NCBI RefSeq assembly: GCF_032193805.1
Contig: NZ_JAVBIK010000001.1
Location: forward strand, 1-64,000
Direction: 5' to 3'
Origin: Rhodoferax potami
GTDB taxonomy: Bacteria > Pseudomonadota > Gammaproteobacteria > Burkholderiales > Burkholderiaceae_C
DNA: 64,000 nt
Shown here: piece by piece, positions 8,702-18,289 of the stretch
Layout: each line of letters starts with the position of its first letter
Position numbering within the stretch: position 1 is the stretch's first letter
Made by a program: the position numbers and the translations under genes
Notes under the pieces: model-generated
What the model was told of the DNA's origin: nothing
The model's input: only the letters and a program-made list of their open reading frames with translations
Database searches by the model: none

Positions 8702-10303
8702 CTACGTTACCAAACCGTGTAATGGTGAACGCAATGGATTCTCGGCGAAGTGCTGCTTCCATTGACGAGGCGTCAGTTCTGAAACTCTGGAGGCGGGGTG
8801 GTGGCCTACGCGTTGCAAGACATCAACCAGGTAGGTGTAGGGGTCAATGTCATGTAAACGGCATGTCACGATCAGGCTCTGCATGATGCCCGCGCGCTTG
8901 GCGCCCACCTCCGTCCAGCAGAATAACCAATTGCGCCTGCCCATTGGTATCGCGCGCAAGGCGCGTTCCAGATGGTTCGTATCCATGGCCACATCCGCAT
9001 CGCCCAGAAACACCTGCAGTTGCGCGCGGCGCTCGCGTGCATAGGCCAATGCCTTGGTCAACGGATTGCTGGGCAGGAAGCCTTGCCGCTCGAACTGCAA
9101 ATCCACCCATTCAAAGAAGTTCTGCACCAGCGGTTTGCTGTGGCTTAGACGGTGCTCTCGTTTGGCATCCCCGTAGAGGTCACGTTCACGAATGGCTTCT
9201 TCCTGGGCGTAAATCTCGCCAATTTGCTGCAGCGCCTGGCCAGCGGCCTGTGGCTCGGCCCCTAGAGCTTCAAAGAAGCCACGCCTGCAGTGCGCCCAGC
9301 ATTGGGCATGCGTAATGCCGGTCTTGGCAGCGTAACGTGCATAGGCCTCATAGCCGTCAGTGAGCAACACGGCATCTGTGGCCCCTGGCAGCCCCAATGC
9401 CTGCTGTACGTGCTCGTGGCGGCGCGACTCGAAATAGGCAAAGCACACCTCATCGAGTTCGCCGTACACAGGCCAGAAGTAGGCCGCCTTCATCTTGCCG
9501 GGCCCACTGCGCCCGGCCTTGATGGGGGTCTCGTCCATTGCCTTGACCCGGCTGTTGCGGATCGACTCGAGCTGCGTGTCGTAAATCGGCTCCAGCAGGG
9601 AAATGGTCTTTTGCGCCAGTTGCGTCAGCCACGCCCGGCTGAGTTTGAAGCCCGCTTGGCTCAGGCGCTGGTGCTGCCGGTACAGCGGAATGTGCCAGGC
9701 AAACTTGTCAACAACAACGCCTGCGAGCAAGCTCACGTCAGCGCGGCTGCCCTCAATGATGCCTGTTGGCGCGCCCGCACAGTGCAGGGTTTGCGTGTCG
9801 TGGCGCTTGATGACAGAGCGCACATACTTCAGCACCACATAGGCACCGGGGCGCTGTGCCAAGCGGTGGCTGACCTTCTGGCTGACAACCTCGTACTGAT
9901 CGGGCGAGAGGTCTTTGGTCTCGGGGTTGGCCAGCTCGATGGTGTGCACGGGCACCTTGGTTTCGTCAAAGAACGATGCGGGCGTGCCCTCGTCGGCAAA
10001 GTTGCTGCGGGGTTTGCGTCGCTGGTGTGCAGGGATGGTGTTGGAGTCGGAGTCGGCTTCGGGCGCATCAGTGGCAGGGAGGTCGCCCAGGAGTTGCCCC
10101 AGGTGCATTTGCTGCGCATCGGGCAAGGGTGCAAAGCGCTCGCTCTTCTTGCCAAAGAGTTGGCGTTTGAACCATTCGAGCTGCTGCTCCAGCGCGCTGA
10201 TGCTGGCGGCCTGTGCTTGCAGTGTCTGCGCGATGCTCTGCGGCGACAGCCCCATGACCGTTTCGACGGTAAATGTGGGAGTGCTGGTATTGGGCATCGA
10301 CAT
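8702..10303 (-). CDS. tnpC: IS66 family transposase TnpC (right copy)
   Basis: The protein is 533 residues and identical to the left copy at 30-1631. The N-terminal coiled coil (about 25-50), zinc-finger-like segment, DDE core (VKAMDETPIKAG, LLTDGYEAY) and IS66 C-terminal tail are all present. This copy lies downstream of intact tnpB and tnpA, so the element has every gene known to be needed for IS66 transposition. The 69-base gap to tnpB contains no obvious terminator. Confidence 0.96.
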   Translation of the reverse strand: MSMPNTSTPTFTVETVMGLSPQSIAQTLQAQAASISALEQQLEWFKRQLFGKKSERFAPLPDAQQMHLGQLLGDLPATDAPEADSDSNTIPAHQRRKPRSNFADEGTPASFFDETKVPVHTIELANPETKDLSPDQYEVVSQKVSHRLAQRPGAYVVLKYVRSVIKRHDTQTLHCAGAPTGIIEGSRADVSLLAGVVVDKFAWHIPLYRQHQRLSQAGFKLSRAWLTQLAQKTISLLEPIYDTQLESIRNSRVKAMDETPIKAGRSGPGKMKAAYFWPVYGELDEVCFAYFESRRHEHVQQALGLPGATDAVLLTDGYEAYARYAAKTGITHAQCWAHCRRGFFEALGAEPQAAGQALQQIGEIYAQEEAIRERDLYGDAKREHRLSHSKPLVQNFFEWVDLQFERQGFLPSNPLTKALAYARERRAQLQVFLGDADVAMDTNHLERALRAIPMGRRNWLFCWTEVGAKRAGIMQSLIVTCRLHDIDPYTYLVDVLQRVGHHPASRVSELTPRQWKQHFAENPLRSPLHGLVT

Positions 10304-10372
10304 GGGCCTTATCTTGCGGCCTTTAGGGACAAAGCAAAAGAGTGCTTCTCCGGATTGAAAATGGGCACATCG

Positions 10373-10720
10373 TCACCTCCGCGCAGGGTGTTGGTAGCGT
10401 TTGTGGCGTCGGCGCACTTCGATGCCTTCGAGCATCAGTTTGAGCGCCGTGCAGTCGATCTCGCCACTGCCGCCTTGAACGCCTTTACGGGAGAACTTGC
10501 CGCTCTCCAAACGCTTGCACCACAGGCACCAGCCGCTGCGGTCAAAGTACAGCACCTTCATCTGTGTTTGCCGCCGGTTGATGAAAACAAACATGTGTCC
10601 GGCCAGCACATCCACTTCAAACCCCTGGCGTGCCAGAGCGTACAAGCCGTCGTAGGACTGGCGCATATCGGCAGCTTGGCCATACAGGAACACGCGAATG
10701 CGGCCCTCGGGAAAGAACAT
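10373..10720 (-). CDS. tnpB: IS66 accessory protein TnpB (Orf2)
   Basis: This 115-residue protein is the IS66 Orf2-like accessory protein required alongside TnpC. Its recognisable core is RIRVFLYGQAADMRQSYDGL, then DVLAGHMFVFINRRQTQMK and LYFDRSGWCLWCKRLESG. Its ATG overlaps the tnpA stop in the sequence TAATG, pointing to translational coupling. The start and length agree with the family. The left IS66 copy holds only the last two thirds of this gene. Confidence 0.95.
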   Translation of the reverse strand: MFFPEGRIRVFLYGQAADMRQSYDGLYALARQGFEVDVLAGHMFVFINRRQTQMKVLYFDRSGWCLWCKRLESGKFSRKGVQGGSGEIDCTALKLMLEGIEVRRRHKRYQHPARR

Positions 10721-11058
10721 TACCGGCGTACCAGATGCAAACTCATGCCCGAGCCGAGTTCGATGCGTAACTCCATGGCTCCATTGCCGCTGCCGTGCAC
10801 TCCAGCAAGGTCGCCCAGATCAACGAACGCCGCCTTCGGCACGGTGGTGGGGGCTACCTTGTTCGTTCGCAGCGGGGACGCGATTCCCCTCTGTTTATTC
10901 CTAAGCGTGCGTCGGCGAGCAAGGCTGCTGCGACTGATGCCTTCGCGGCTGCAAAATTCATCTATCGTCAATCCAGCGCGGTCAAAACGATCCAGTACCT
11001 CAGCCCAAGTCTGTTCACTCAACACTGCACGCCTGAGCACGCTCTGCGTCTCTTCCAT
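10720..11058 (-). CDS. tnpA: IS66 protein TnpA (HTH, transposase subunit)
   Basis: This 112-residue protein starts METQSV-like (MEETQSVLRRAVLSEQ) and has a helix-turn-helix segment around residues 17-50 (WAEVLDRFDRAGLTIDEFC, then REGISRSSLARRR). That matches TnpA of IS66-type elements, a small DNA-binding protein encoded first in the operon. It ends in a TAATG overlap with tnpB. The start lies about 86 bases inside the right terminal repeat. No counterpart remains in the left IS66 copy. Confidence 0.88.
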   Translation of the reverse strand: MEETQSVLRRAVLSEQTWAEVLDRFDRAGLTIDEFCSREGISRSSLARRRTLRNKQRGIASPLRTNKVAPTTVPKAAFVDLGDLAGVHGSGNGAMELRIELGSGMSLHLVRR

Positions 11059-11144
11059 ATCCGACCCCGTCCTGTTTGTTGATCAGGGCGCATTCTTTGG
11101 TACCTGCAATCAGTTCGCAAGAACGCCGGACAGTGACCGGTTAC

Positions 11145-11900
11145 TGGCGCGCGTTCTTTACGGTGGCGTCATTGAGTCTTTTGTTGCCATGGATGAGTGG
11201 CAAGGCAGTGTTTCGCAACACCTTGACGGCGGGCCGCAGCTTTTGGCTCAGCGCAGTGTGTTGGAGCGTCATGTTCACCGCCTTTATGGTGGCTCTCACA
11301 CTCACCACTGTGGGGAACGTGCTGGTGACCATGTCCATGGGGCCGCTCCTGACAGCGATCATTGCGCGAGTCTTCATCGGTCATACGATTCCGAAACGCA
11401 CGTGGGTGGCCGTGTGGGTTGCGGGCGCAGGCATTGTGTACATGTACGCCTCGCAGCTCGGGAGCGTGTCCCTGGCCGGTACCTTGGTCGCCTTGTGTGT
11501 GCCGCTAGCCGGCGCCACCAATTGGACGGTGACCCAACATGCCCACGATCAAGGTCACGATGTGGACCTGATGCCGGCGGTGTGGGCAGGGGGCCTGATT
11601 TCCTGCGTGGCAACCCTTCCCTTGGCCTTGCCGTTGCAAGCGACTGGCCATGATGTCCTGTTGCTCGGCTTTCTGGGCGTGTTTCAACTGGCGGTGCCTT
11701 GTGTGTTGAGTGTGCGCTGTGCCCAGATTCTGAAGGCCCCTGAAATATCATTGCTGCAGCTGCTGGAGGTGATCTTCGGCATCCTGTTAGCGTGGTGGGG
11801 CGCGGGTGAAGAGCCGGGTGCTGCCGTGTTGACCGGAGGTGCACTGGTCATAGGTGCGCTGGTTGTCAATGAATGGATAGAATGGAGACAAAGAACATGA
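11145..11900 (+). pseudogene. DMT superfamily (EamA) permease, 5' end removed by IS66
   Basis: About 251 codons of a drug/metabolite transporter-type permease remain, with alternating hydrophobic segments (for example SVMFTAFMVALTLTTVGNVL, MGPLLTAIIARVFIG, VAGAGIVYMYA, ALLVNEW-like end). A second EamA half begins near VSLAGTLVALCVPLAGATN. The usual about 290-300 residues are short by roughly 45 N-terminal residues, because the frame runs out of the IS66 right end at 11144/11145 and no native start remains. An upstream ATG inside IS66 DNA could give a chimera, but function is doubtful. The 3' end overlaps the next gene in ATGA, so they were one operon, which may now depend on an IS-borne promoter. 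Confidence 0.85.
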
Positions 11901-13009
11901 CAGATTTTTCGCAGTGCGATGAGGTGTTGGCGGAGGTTCGCGGTGGCGTGGGCTTGGTGACTCTGAACCGGCCACGAGCCTTGAATGCATTGAGCTTGCC
12001 CATGGTGCGAGCGCTGACAGCGGCCTTGAAGCGCTGGAGCGACGACCCGTTGGTGCATGCGGTGGCTATACGCGGTATGGGCAAAGAGGGACCTTTTGGT
12101 GCGTTCTGTGCCGGTGGGGACATCCGTTTTTTCCATACCGCTGCTTTGTCCGGTGATCCTGCTCTCGAAGATTTTTTTACCGAAGAGTACGCGCTGAACC
12201 ACTTGATTCACACCTACCCCAAGCCCTACATCGCTTTTATGGACGGAATCGTGATAGGTGGCGGCATGGGGGTGAGCCAAGGTGCTTCGCACCGTATCGT
12301 GACGGGGCGGACCAAGATGGCGATGCCGGAAACAGGTATTGGCCTCTTCCCCGATGTAGGTGGGGGCTACTTTTTAAGCCGTTGCCCGGGGCGTGTCGGT
12401 GAATGGTTGGCACTGACGGGTGAGCTGCTGGACGGCGAGGGTGCGGTTGCTGCCGGCCTCGCCGACGTGATGATGGAGTCTGCATCACTACCCTCCGCAT
12501 GGGATGCACTGTCGCAGATCGATTGGCAGTCACCGGCCTCGTTGGGCAAATGGGTTGCTACGTTTTCTATAGCTACAAGCGCAGGTGCGATAAGCGCCAG
12601 GCCCCTGATTGATGCTATTTTTGCAGGTAAGGATGTGTCGACCATCGTTCAGGCTCTGGACTCAGATGGCTCAGAGTGGGCGCGGGCGACTCTCGCTACG
12701 CTGCACAAGCGCTCGCCATTGATGCTGCATGTGGTGCTGGAACAGATCCGCCGTGGGCGCGACATGAGTCTGGCTGACGAGCTGCGCATGGAGCGTGACA
12801 TGGTCCGCCATTGCTTCACGACCCGCCATCTGGCGCGTAGCGGCGCAAGCAGTGAAACAGTGGAAGGCATTCGCGCCCTGGCGGTTGACAAAGACCACCA
12901 CCCACGCTGGTCACCTGCTGCTATTGAAGAAGTAACACCGGAGATGGTCGAGCCGTTCTTTGATAGCCCTTGGCCTGCTGCGGCGCATCCCTTGCGCCAT
13001 CTGGCCTGA
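11897..13009 (+). CDS. Enoyl-CoA hydratase/isomerase family, 3-hydroxyisobutyryl-CoA hydrolase-like
   Basis: The product is about 370 residues, the length of 3-hydroxyisobutyryl-CoA hydrolases (valine degradation), longer than plain enoyl-CoA hydratases. The crotonase fold shows GLVTLNRPRALNALS, the oxyanion-hole strand FCAGGDIRFFH, the FMDGIVIGGGMGVSQ turn and the hydrolase-typical PETGIGLFPDVGGGYFLSR. The C-terminal helical part with FTTRHLARSG supports the same subfamily. The ATG at 11897 is chosen because GGAGA precedes it by about 8 bases and it overlaps the permease stop in ATGA. A 59-nt dispersed repeat (12557-12615) lies in-frame in the coding sequence, giving the segment ATFSIATSAGAISARPLID. 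Exact acyl substrate is not certain. Confidence 0.88.
   Translation: MTDFSQCDEVLAEVRGGVGLVTLNRPRALNALSLPMVRALTAALKRWSDDPLVHAVAIRGMGKEGPFGAFCAGGDIRFFHTAALSGDPALEDFFTEEYALNHLIHTYPKPYIAFMDGIVIGGGMGVSQGASHRIVTGRTKMAMPETGIGLFPDVGGGYFLSRCPGRVGEWLALTGELLDGEGAVAAGLADVMMESASLPSAWDALSQIDWQSPASLGKWVATFSIATSAGAISARPLIDAIFAGKDVSTIVQALDSDGSEWARATLATLHKRSPLMLHVVLEQIRRGRDMSLADELRMERDMVRHCFTTRHLARSGASSETVEGIRALAVDKDHHPRWSPAAIEEVTPEMVEPFFDSPWPAAAHPLRHLA
12557..12615 (+). repeat. 59-nt dispersed repeat, copy a (inside hydrolase gene)
   Basis: The copy starts with a 17-nt imperfect hairpin GCTACGTTTTCTATAGC, then a GCGC core ten bases after TAGC, and ends ...CTGATTGATGC. The same layout recurs at 42545-42603, 51978-52036, 54430-54488 and 60422-60480. 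It lies in-frame within the 3-hydroxyisobutyryl-CoA hydrolase-like gene. This copy is one of the more diverged ones. Confidence 0.6.
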
Positions 13010-13082
13010 TGTTCTAAGGCTATCGTCGACAAGTCAGACCGGTAGCACAGCGACCGGTCTGGCCCCAGCAGGTGGTTGAAGC

Positions 13083-13556
13083 CTAGCGGTTGCGGTCTTT
13101 CATCGCACGTTCCACTTCCCGCTTGCCCTCGCGGTCTTTGATGGTGTCGCGCTTGTCGTGCTCAGCCTTGCCCTTGGCCAAGGCGATATCGCATTTGACT
13201 TTGCCGCTTTTCCAGTGCAAGTTGATGGGTACAAGGGTGTAGCCTTTTTGCTCCACCTTGCCCGTTAGTCGCTTGATCTCTTCTTTGTGCAGCAGCAGCT
13301 TTTTGGTACGAACCTTGTCCGGGCTTACGTGGCTTGAGGCTGTGTGCAAAGGGTTGATCTGCAGCCCGATGATGAACATTTCGCCGTCCCGGATCACCAC
13401 GTAGCCGTCGGTGAGTTGCACTTTTCCCTCGCGCAGGGATTTCACTTCCCAACCTTCCAATACCAGTCCTGCCTCAAACCTCTCTTCAAAGAAATAGTTA
13501 AAAGCGGCTTTTTTGTTGTCAGCGATGCGCGATTGAGTTTCGGGTTTCTTGGCCAT
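13083..13556 (-). CDS. smpB: SsrA-binding protein SmpB
   Basis: SmpB binds tmRNA and brings it to stalled ribosomes for trans-translation. The 157-residue product begins [21 protein letters not shown] and has the conserved core [30 protein letters not shown] and [20 protein letters not shown]. The basic C-terminal tail ([20 protein letters not shown]) inserts into the ribosome A site. The frame is open 23 codons further upstream, but the family start is MAKK, so 13556 is chosen. It is divergent from ratA with an 80-base gap. The tmRNA gene itself is not in the window. Confidence 0.97.
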   Translation of the reverse strand: MAKKPETQSRIADNKKAAFNYFFEERFEAGLVLEGWEVKSLREGKVQLTDGYVVIRDGEMFIIGLQINPLHTASSHVSPDKVRTKKLLLHKEEIKRLTGKVEQKGYTLVPINLHWKSGKVKCDIALAKGKAEHDKRDTIKDREGKREVERAMKDRNR

Positions 13557-13636
13557 GAGGTGCAAATGGGGATAACGGGCAGGTTTGAAAGAGACGCATA
13601 TGGGCTTGTCTACAATCCCGCGCAACCTCGCATTCT

Positions 13637-14080
13637 ATGAAAACCGTTCACAAGTCCGTCCTTATTTGGTACAGCCCCGCAGAAATGTACGCTTTGGTGA
13701 CTGATGTCGCTCAGTACCCACGCTTTTTGCCATGGTGTGACCATGCCCAAGTCTTAAGCCAAGAGGCGGGCGGAATGACGGCGGAGGTGGGTATTTCGTT
13801 CAGCGGAATCCGTCAGACTTTCGTGACCCAGAACAATCACACGCCCAATGAGCGTGTGGGAATGCAGTTGGTCAAAGGACCCTTTTCCAAATTGGAGGGG
13901 GAGTGGGTATTTGCCCCCGTGGGGGATGGAAGCCAGCGCGCTTGCAGGGTGAGTCTGGTACTGAACTATGGTTTTGATAGTGGAACACTGGCCAAGTTGG
14001 TAGGCCCGGTGTTTGACAAAATCGCGGCCAACTTGGTCGATGCGTTTGTCAAGCGTGCGCAGGAAGTCTATGGTGAATGA
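13637..14080 (+). CDS. ratA: RatA/Coq10-family ubiquinone-binding START-like protein
   Basis: This 147-residue SRPBCC (START-like) protein has the conserved start of the family, MKTVHKSVLIWYSPAEMYALVTDVAQYPRFLPWC. The lipid-cavity strands follow, and the typical end is GPVFDKIAANLVDAFVKRAQEVYG. Coq10-type proteins bind ubiquinone and support respiration. In E. coli the homologue RatA was described as a toxin that blocks ribosome subunit joining, and which role applies here cannot be read from sequence. It is divergent from smpB and overlaps rnfH by 11 bases, the usual arrangement ratA-rnfH. Confidence 0.93.
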   Translation: MKTVHKSVLIWYSPAEMYALVTDVAQYPRFLPWCDHAQVLSQEAGGMTAEVGISFSGIRQTFVTQNNHTPNERVGMQLVKGPFSKLEGEWVFAPVGDGSQRACRVSLVLNYGFDSGTLAKLVGPVFDKIAANLVDAFVKRAQEVYGE

Positions 14081-14435
14081 CTCACCGGAAAGCTTGGTAG
14101 ATCAGATCGAGGTGATGGTGGCATTGGCCGTAGCACCAAGACAAGTCTCAGAAATCAGAGTCAAGCTACCAAAAGGCTTAACAGCCGCAGGCGCTATTGC
14201 TGCAAGCGGCTTGCTCACTAATGTTCCCGATGCGCACGTTGACGCACTGGCCTTGGCGATTTGGGGTAAGAAAGTTGCGCCCACGCATGTGATGAGACAA
14301 GGTGACCGTCTAGAGCTGCTATCCCCCTTGAGGGTCGACCCCAAGGTTGCCCGACGAGAGCGGTTTGCTCGGCAGGGATCCAAATCGGCAGGTCTGTTTG
14401 CCCAAGACAGGGGAGCGCGGCCCCCCCGCCGCTGA
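14070..14435 (+). CDS. rnfH: RnfH family ubiquitin-like protein
   Basis: This 121-residue protein is a member of the RnfH (RatB-like) family of beta-grasp, ubiquitin-like small proteins. The core reads IEVMVALAVAPRQVSEIRVKLPKG, GLLTNVPDAHVDALALAIWGKKV and QGDRLELLSPLRVDPKVARRERFA, the last being the family signature. The ATG at 14070 lies 9 bases after AGGAAG and overlaps the ratA stop, so the two are coupled. The Arg/Pro-rich C-terminal extension (RGARPPRR) is not part of the domain. The function of the family is not well defined. Confidence 0.88.
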   Translation: MVNDSPESLVDQIEVMVALAVAPRQVSEIRVKLPKGLTAAGAIAASGLLTNVPDAHVDALALAIWGKKVAPTHVMRQGDRLELLSPLRVDPKVARRERFARQGSKSAGLFAQDRGARPPRR

Positions 14436-14447
14436 AAACCGCTCGCG

Positions 14448-16501
<2,054 letters not shown>

Positions 16502-16514
16502 ACGTTAGCCGCCT

Positions 16515-18161
16515 ATGCATCAAAAGATTCTGATTCTTGACTTCGGATCGCAAGTCACCCAGCTTATTGCTCGCCGAGTACGCGATGCCCACGTGTTTTG
16601 TGAAGTTCATCCCTGTGATGTTTCTGATGAGTGGGTACGAGCCTACGCTGCAGATGGCAACTTGAAGGGCATCATCTTGTCTGGTAGCCACGCCAGTGTC
16701 TATGAAGACGAGACGGACAAAGCCCCTGAAGCTGTCTTTAGCCTAGGCGTTCCCGTATTGGGCATTTGTTACGGTATGCAAACCATGGCGCAACAACTCG
16801 GCGGCAAAGTGGAAGCAGGGCGCACGCGGGAGTTTGGATCTGCACAGGTGCGTGCTCACGGCCACACCCGATTGCTGGATGGCTTGGAGGATCTTCGTAC
16901 AGATGAGGGGCACGGCATCCTGGATGTCTGGATGAGCCACGGGGACAAAGTGACAGAGTTGCCCCCCGGCTTCTCTGTGATGGCTTCGAACGCAGCCTGC
17001 CCGATCGCGGGAATGGCTGACGAAGCACGTCGCTTTTACGCGGTTCAGTTCCATCCCGAGGTGACCCACACGAAAAAAGGGCAAGAGCTGCTTGAGCGAT
17101 TCGTTTTGCAAATCTGTGGCACCAAGCCAGATTGGATCATGGGCGACTATATTGCCGAGGCGGTGCAAAGGATCCGTGAGCAGGTGGGTGATGAAGAGGT
17201 AATCCTCGGTTTGAGCGGAGGGGTTGACTCCTCCGTCGCTGCTGCACTCATCCATCGTGCGATCGGTGACCAACTGACCTGTGTGTTTGTGGACCACGGC
17301 CTGCTTCGCCTCAATGAAGGTGACATGGTCATGGAGATGTTCGTAGGGAAACTGCATGCGAAGGTCATTCGAGTGGATGCTTCCGAGCAGTTTTTGGGGC
17401 ATTTGGCAGGTGTCAGCGATCCCGAAGCCAAGCGCAAGATCATCGGGCGCGAGTTCGTGGAGGTTTTTAAGGCCGAAGCCTCTAAGTTGACCGCGTCTGG
17501 TGCGTCGAAGGCGGGCGCCAAATGGCTCGCGCAAGGCACCATTTATCCGGACGTGATTGAATCCGGTGGTGCAAAGAGTAAGAAGGCCGTCACCATCAAG
17601 AGCCATCACAACGTGGGTGGACTGCCCGAACAACTGGGGCTGAAGCTTTTGGAGCCTTTGCGGGAGTTGTTCAAGGATGAAGTTCGTGAGCTCGGCGTCG
17701 CGCTAGGGTTGCCGGCAGATATGGTGTACCGCCATCCTTTTCCCGGGCCTGGCCTCGGTGTTCGTATTCTGGGTGCGGTCAACAAGGAATTCGCAGACCT
17801 TTTGCGGCGTGCCGATGCTATCTTTATCGAGGAGCTCCGTAACACGCCTTACACCGGGGGTAGTTTGGCCGGTGCGAATCCGCGTAAGCCTCCTAAGACG
17901 TGGTACGACGCCGTGTCTCAAGCGTTCACGGTGTTTTTGCCTGTGAAGAGTGTTGGTGTGATGGGCGATGGCCGGACATACGACTATGTCGTTGCACTTC
18001 GTGCGGTGCAAACGAGCGATTTCATGACCGCAGACTGGGCTGAGCTGCCGTACAGCTTGCTGAAGACAGTATCTGGGCGGATCATCAACGAAGTACGGGG
18101 TATCAACCGTGTGACTTATGACGTCAGCAGTAAACCCCCCGCAACTATTGAGTGGGAATAG
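16515..18161 (+). CDS. guaA: Glutamine-hydrolysing GMP synthase GuaA
   Basis: GuaA aminates XMP to GMP using glutamine and ATP. The 548-residue protein has an N-terminal class I glutamine amidotransferase domain with nucleophile Cys85 (GICYGMQT) and His180/Glu182 (FHPEVTHT). The ATP pyrophosphatase domain carries the PP-loop SGGVDSS at 234-240, and the C-terminal dimerisation domain ends [12 protein letters not shown] as in most GuaA proteins. It is slightly longer than E. coli GuaA because of short insertions such as [16 protein letters not shown]. It is second gene of guaBA and is followed by a terminator. Confidence 0.98.
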   Translation: MHQKILILDFGSQVTQLIARRVRDAHVFCEVHPCDVSDEWVRAYAADGNLKGIILSGSHASVYEDETDKAPEAVFSLGVPVLGICYGMQTMAQQLGGKVEAGRTREFGSAQVRAHGHTRLLDGLEDLRTDEGHGILDVWMSHGDKVTELPPGFSVMASNAACPIAGMADEARRFYAVQFHPEVTHTKKGQELLERFVLQICGTKPDWIMGDYIAEAVQRIREQVGDEEVILGLSGGVDSSVAAALIHRAIGDQLTCVFVDHGLLRLNEGDMVMEMFVGKLHAKVIRVDASEQFLGHLAGVSDPEAKRKIIGREFVEVFKAEASKLTASGASKAGAKWLAQGTIYPDVIESGGAKSKKAVTIKSHHNVGGLPEQLGLKLLEPLRELFKDEVRELGVALGLPADMVYRHPFPGPGLGVRILGAVNKEFADLLRRADAIFIEELRNTPYTGGSLAGANPRKPPKTWYDAVSQAFTVFLPVKSVGVMGDGRTYDYVVALRAVQTSDFMTADWAELPYSLLKTVSGRIINEVRGINRVTYDVSSKPPATIEWE

Positions 18162-18190
18162 CGTTACTAGTTAGATATGAGTGAGGCGCA

Positions 18191-18228
18191 AAAAGCTGAG
18201 GTAACGCTCCCGTTGCCTCAGCTTTTTT
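18191..18228 (+). terminator. Rho-independent terminator after guaBA
   Basis: An 11-bp stem GCTGAGGTAAC/GTTGCCTCAGC (one T-G wobble) with a short GCTCCC loop is followed by TTTTTT. It is preceded by AAAAA, so it could also work in reverse. It sits 30 bases after the guaA stop. Confidence 0.9.
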
Positions 18229-18289
18229 AATTTTTGAGCTACGGCGGCGTCAAATCAACATTCAATGGTTCACCATTATTCTTTGCTTG

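Larger units (their letters stand above)
8674..11144 (-). mobile_element. IS66-family element, right copy, complete
   Basis: This 2471-bp element is bounded by near-perfect inverted repeats (GTAACCGGTCACTGTCCGGC at the left, its complement ending at 11144) and holds tnpA, tnpB and tnpC in order on the minus strand. The 8 bases outside are AGTGCATC on the left and TGGCGCGC on the right. IS66 normally makes an 8-bp duplication, so the two flanks come from different insertion events. This fits recombination between copies, or a composite structure with the left copy at 2-1971. The left side interrupts hsdR and the right side a permease gene. Confidence 0.95.

Noticed and set aside
1..11144. Defence island with a working type I restriction system
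   Set aside because: Only hsdR is visible and it is broken at two places; no methylase, specificity subunit or other defence gene is present.
13637..14435. ratA-rnfH as a toxin-antitoxin pair (RatA-RatB naming)
   Set aside because: The pair is conserved housekeeping in proteobacteria and Coq10-like function is at least as likely; sequence gives no sign of an addiction module.
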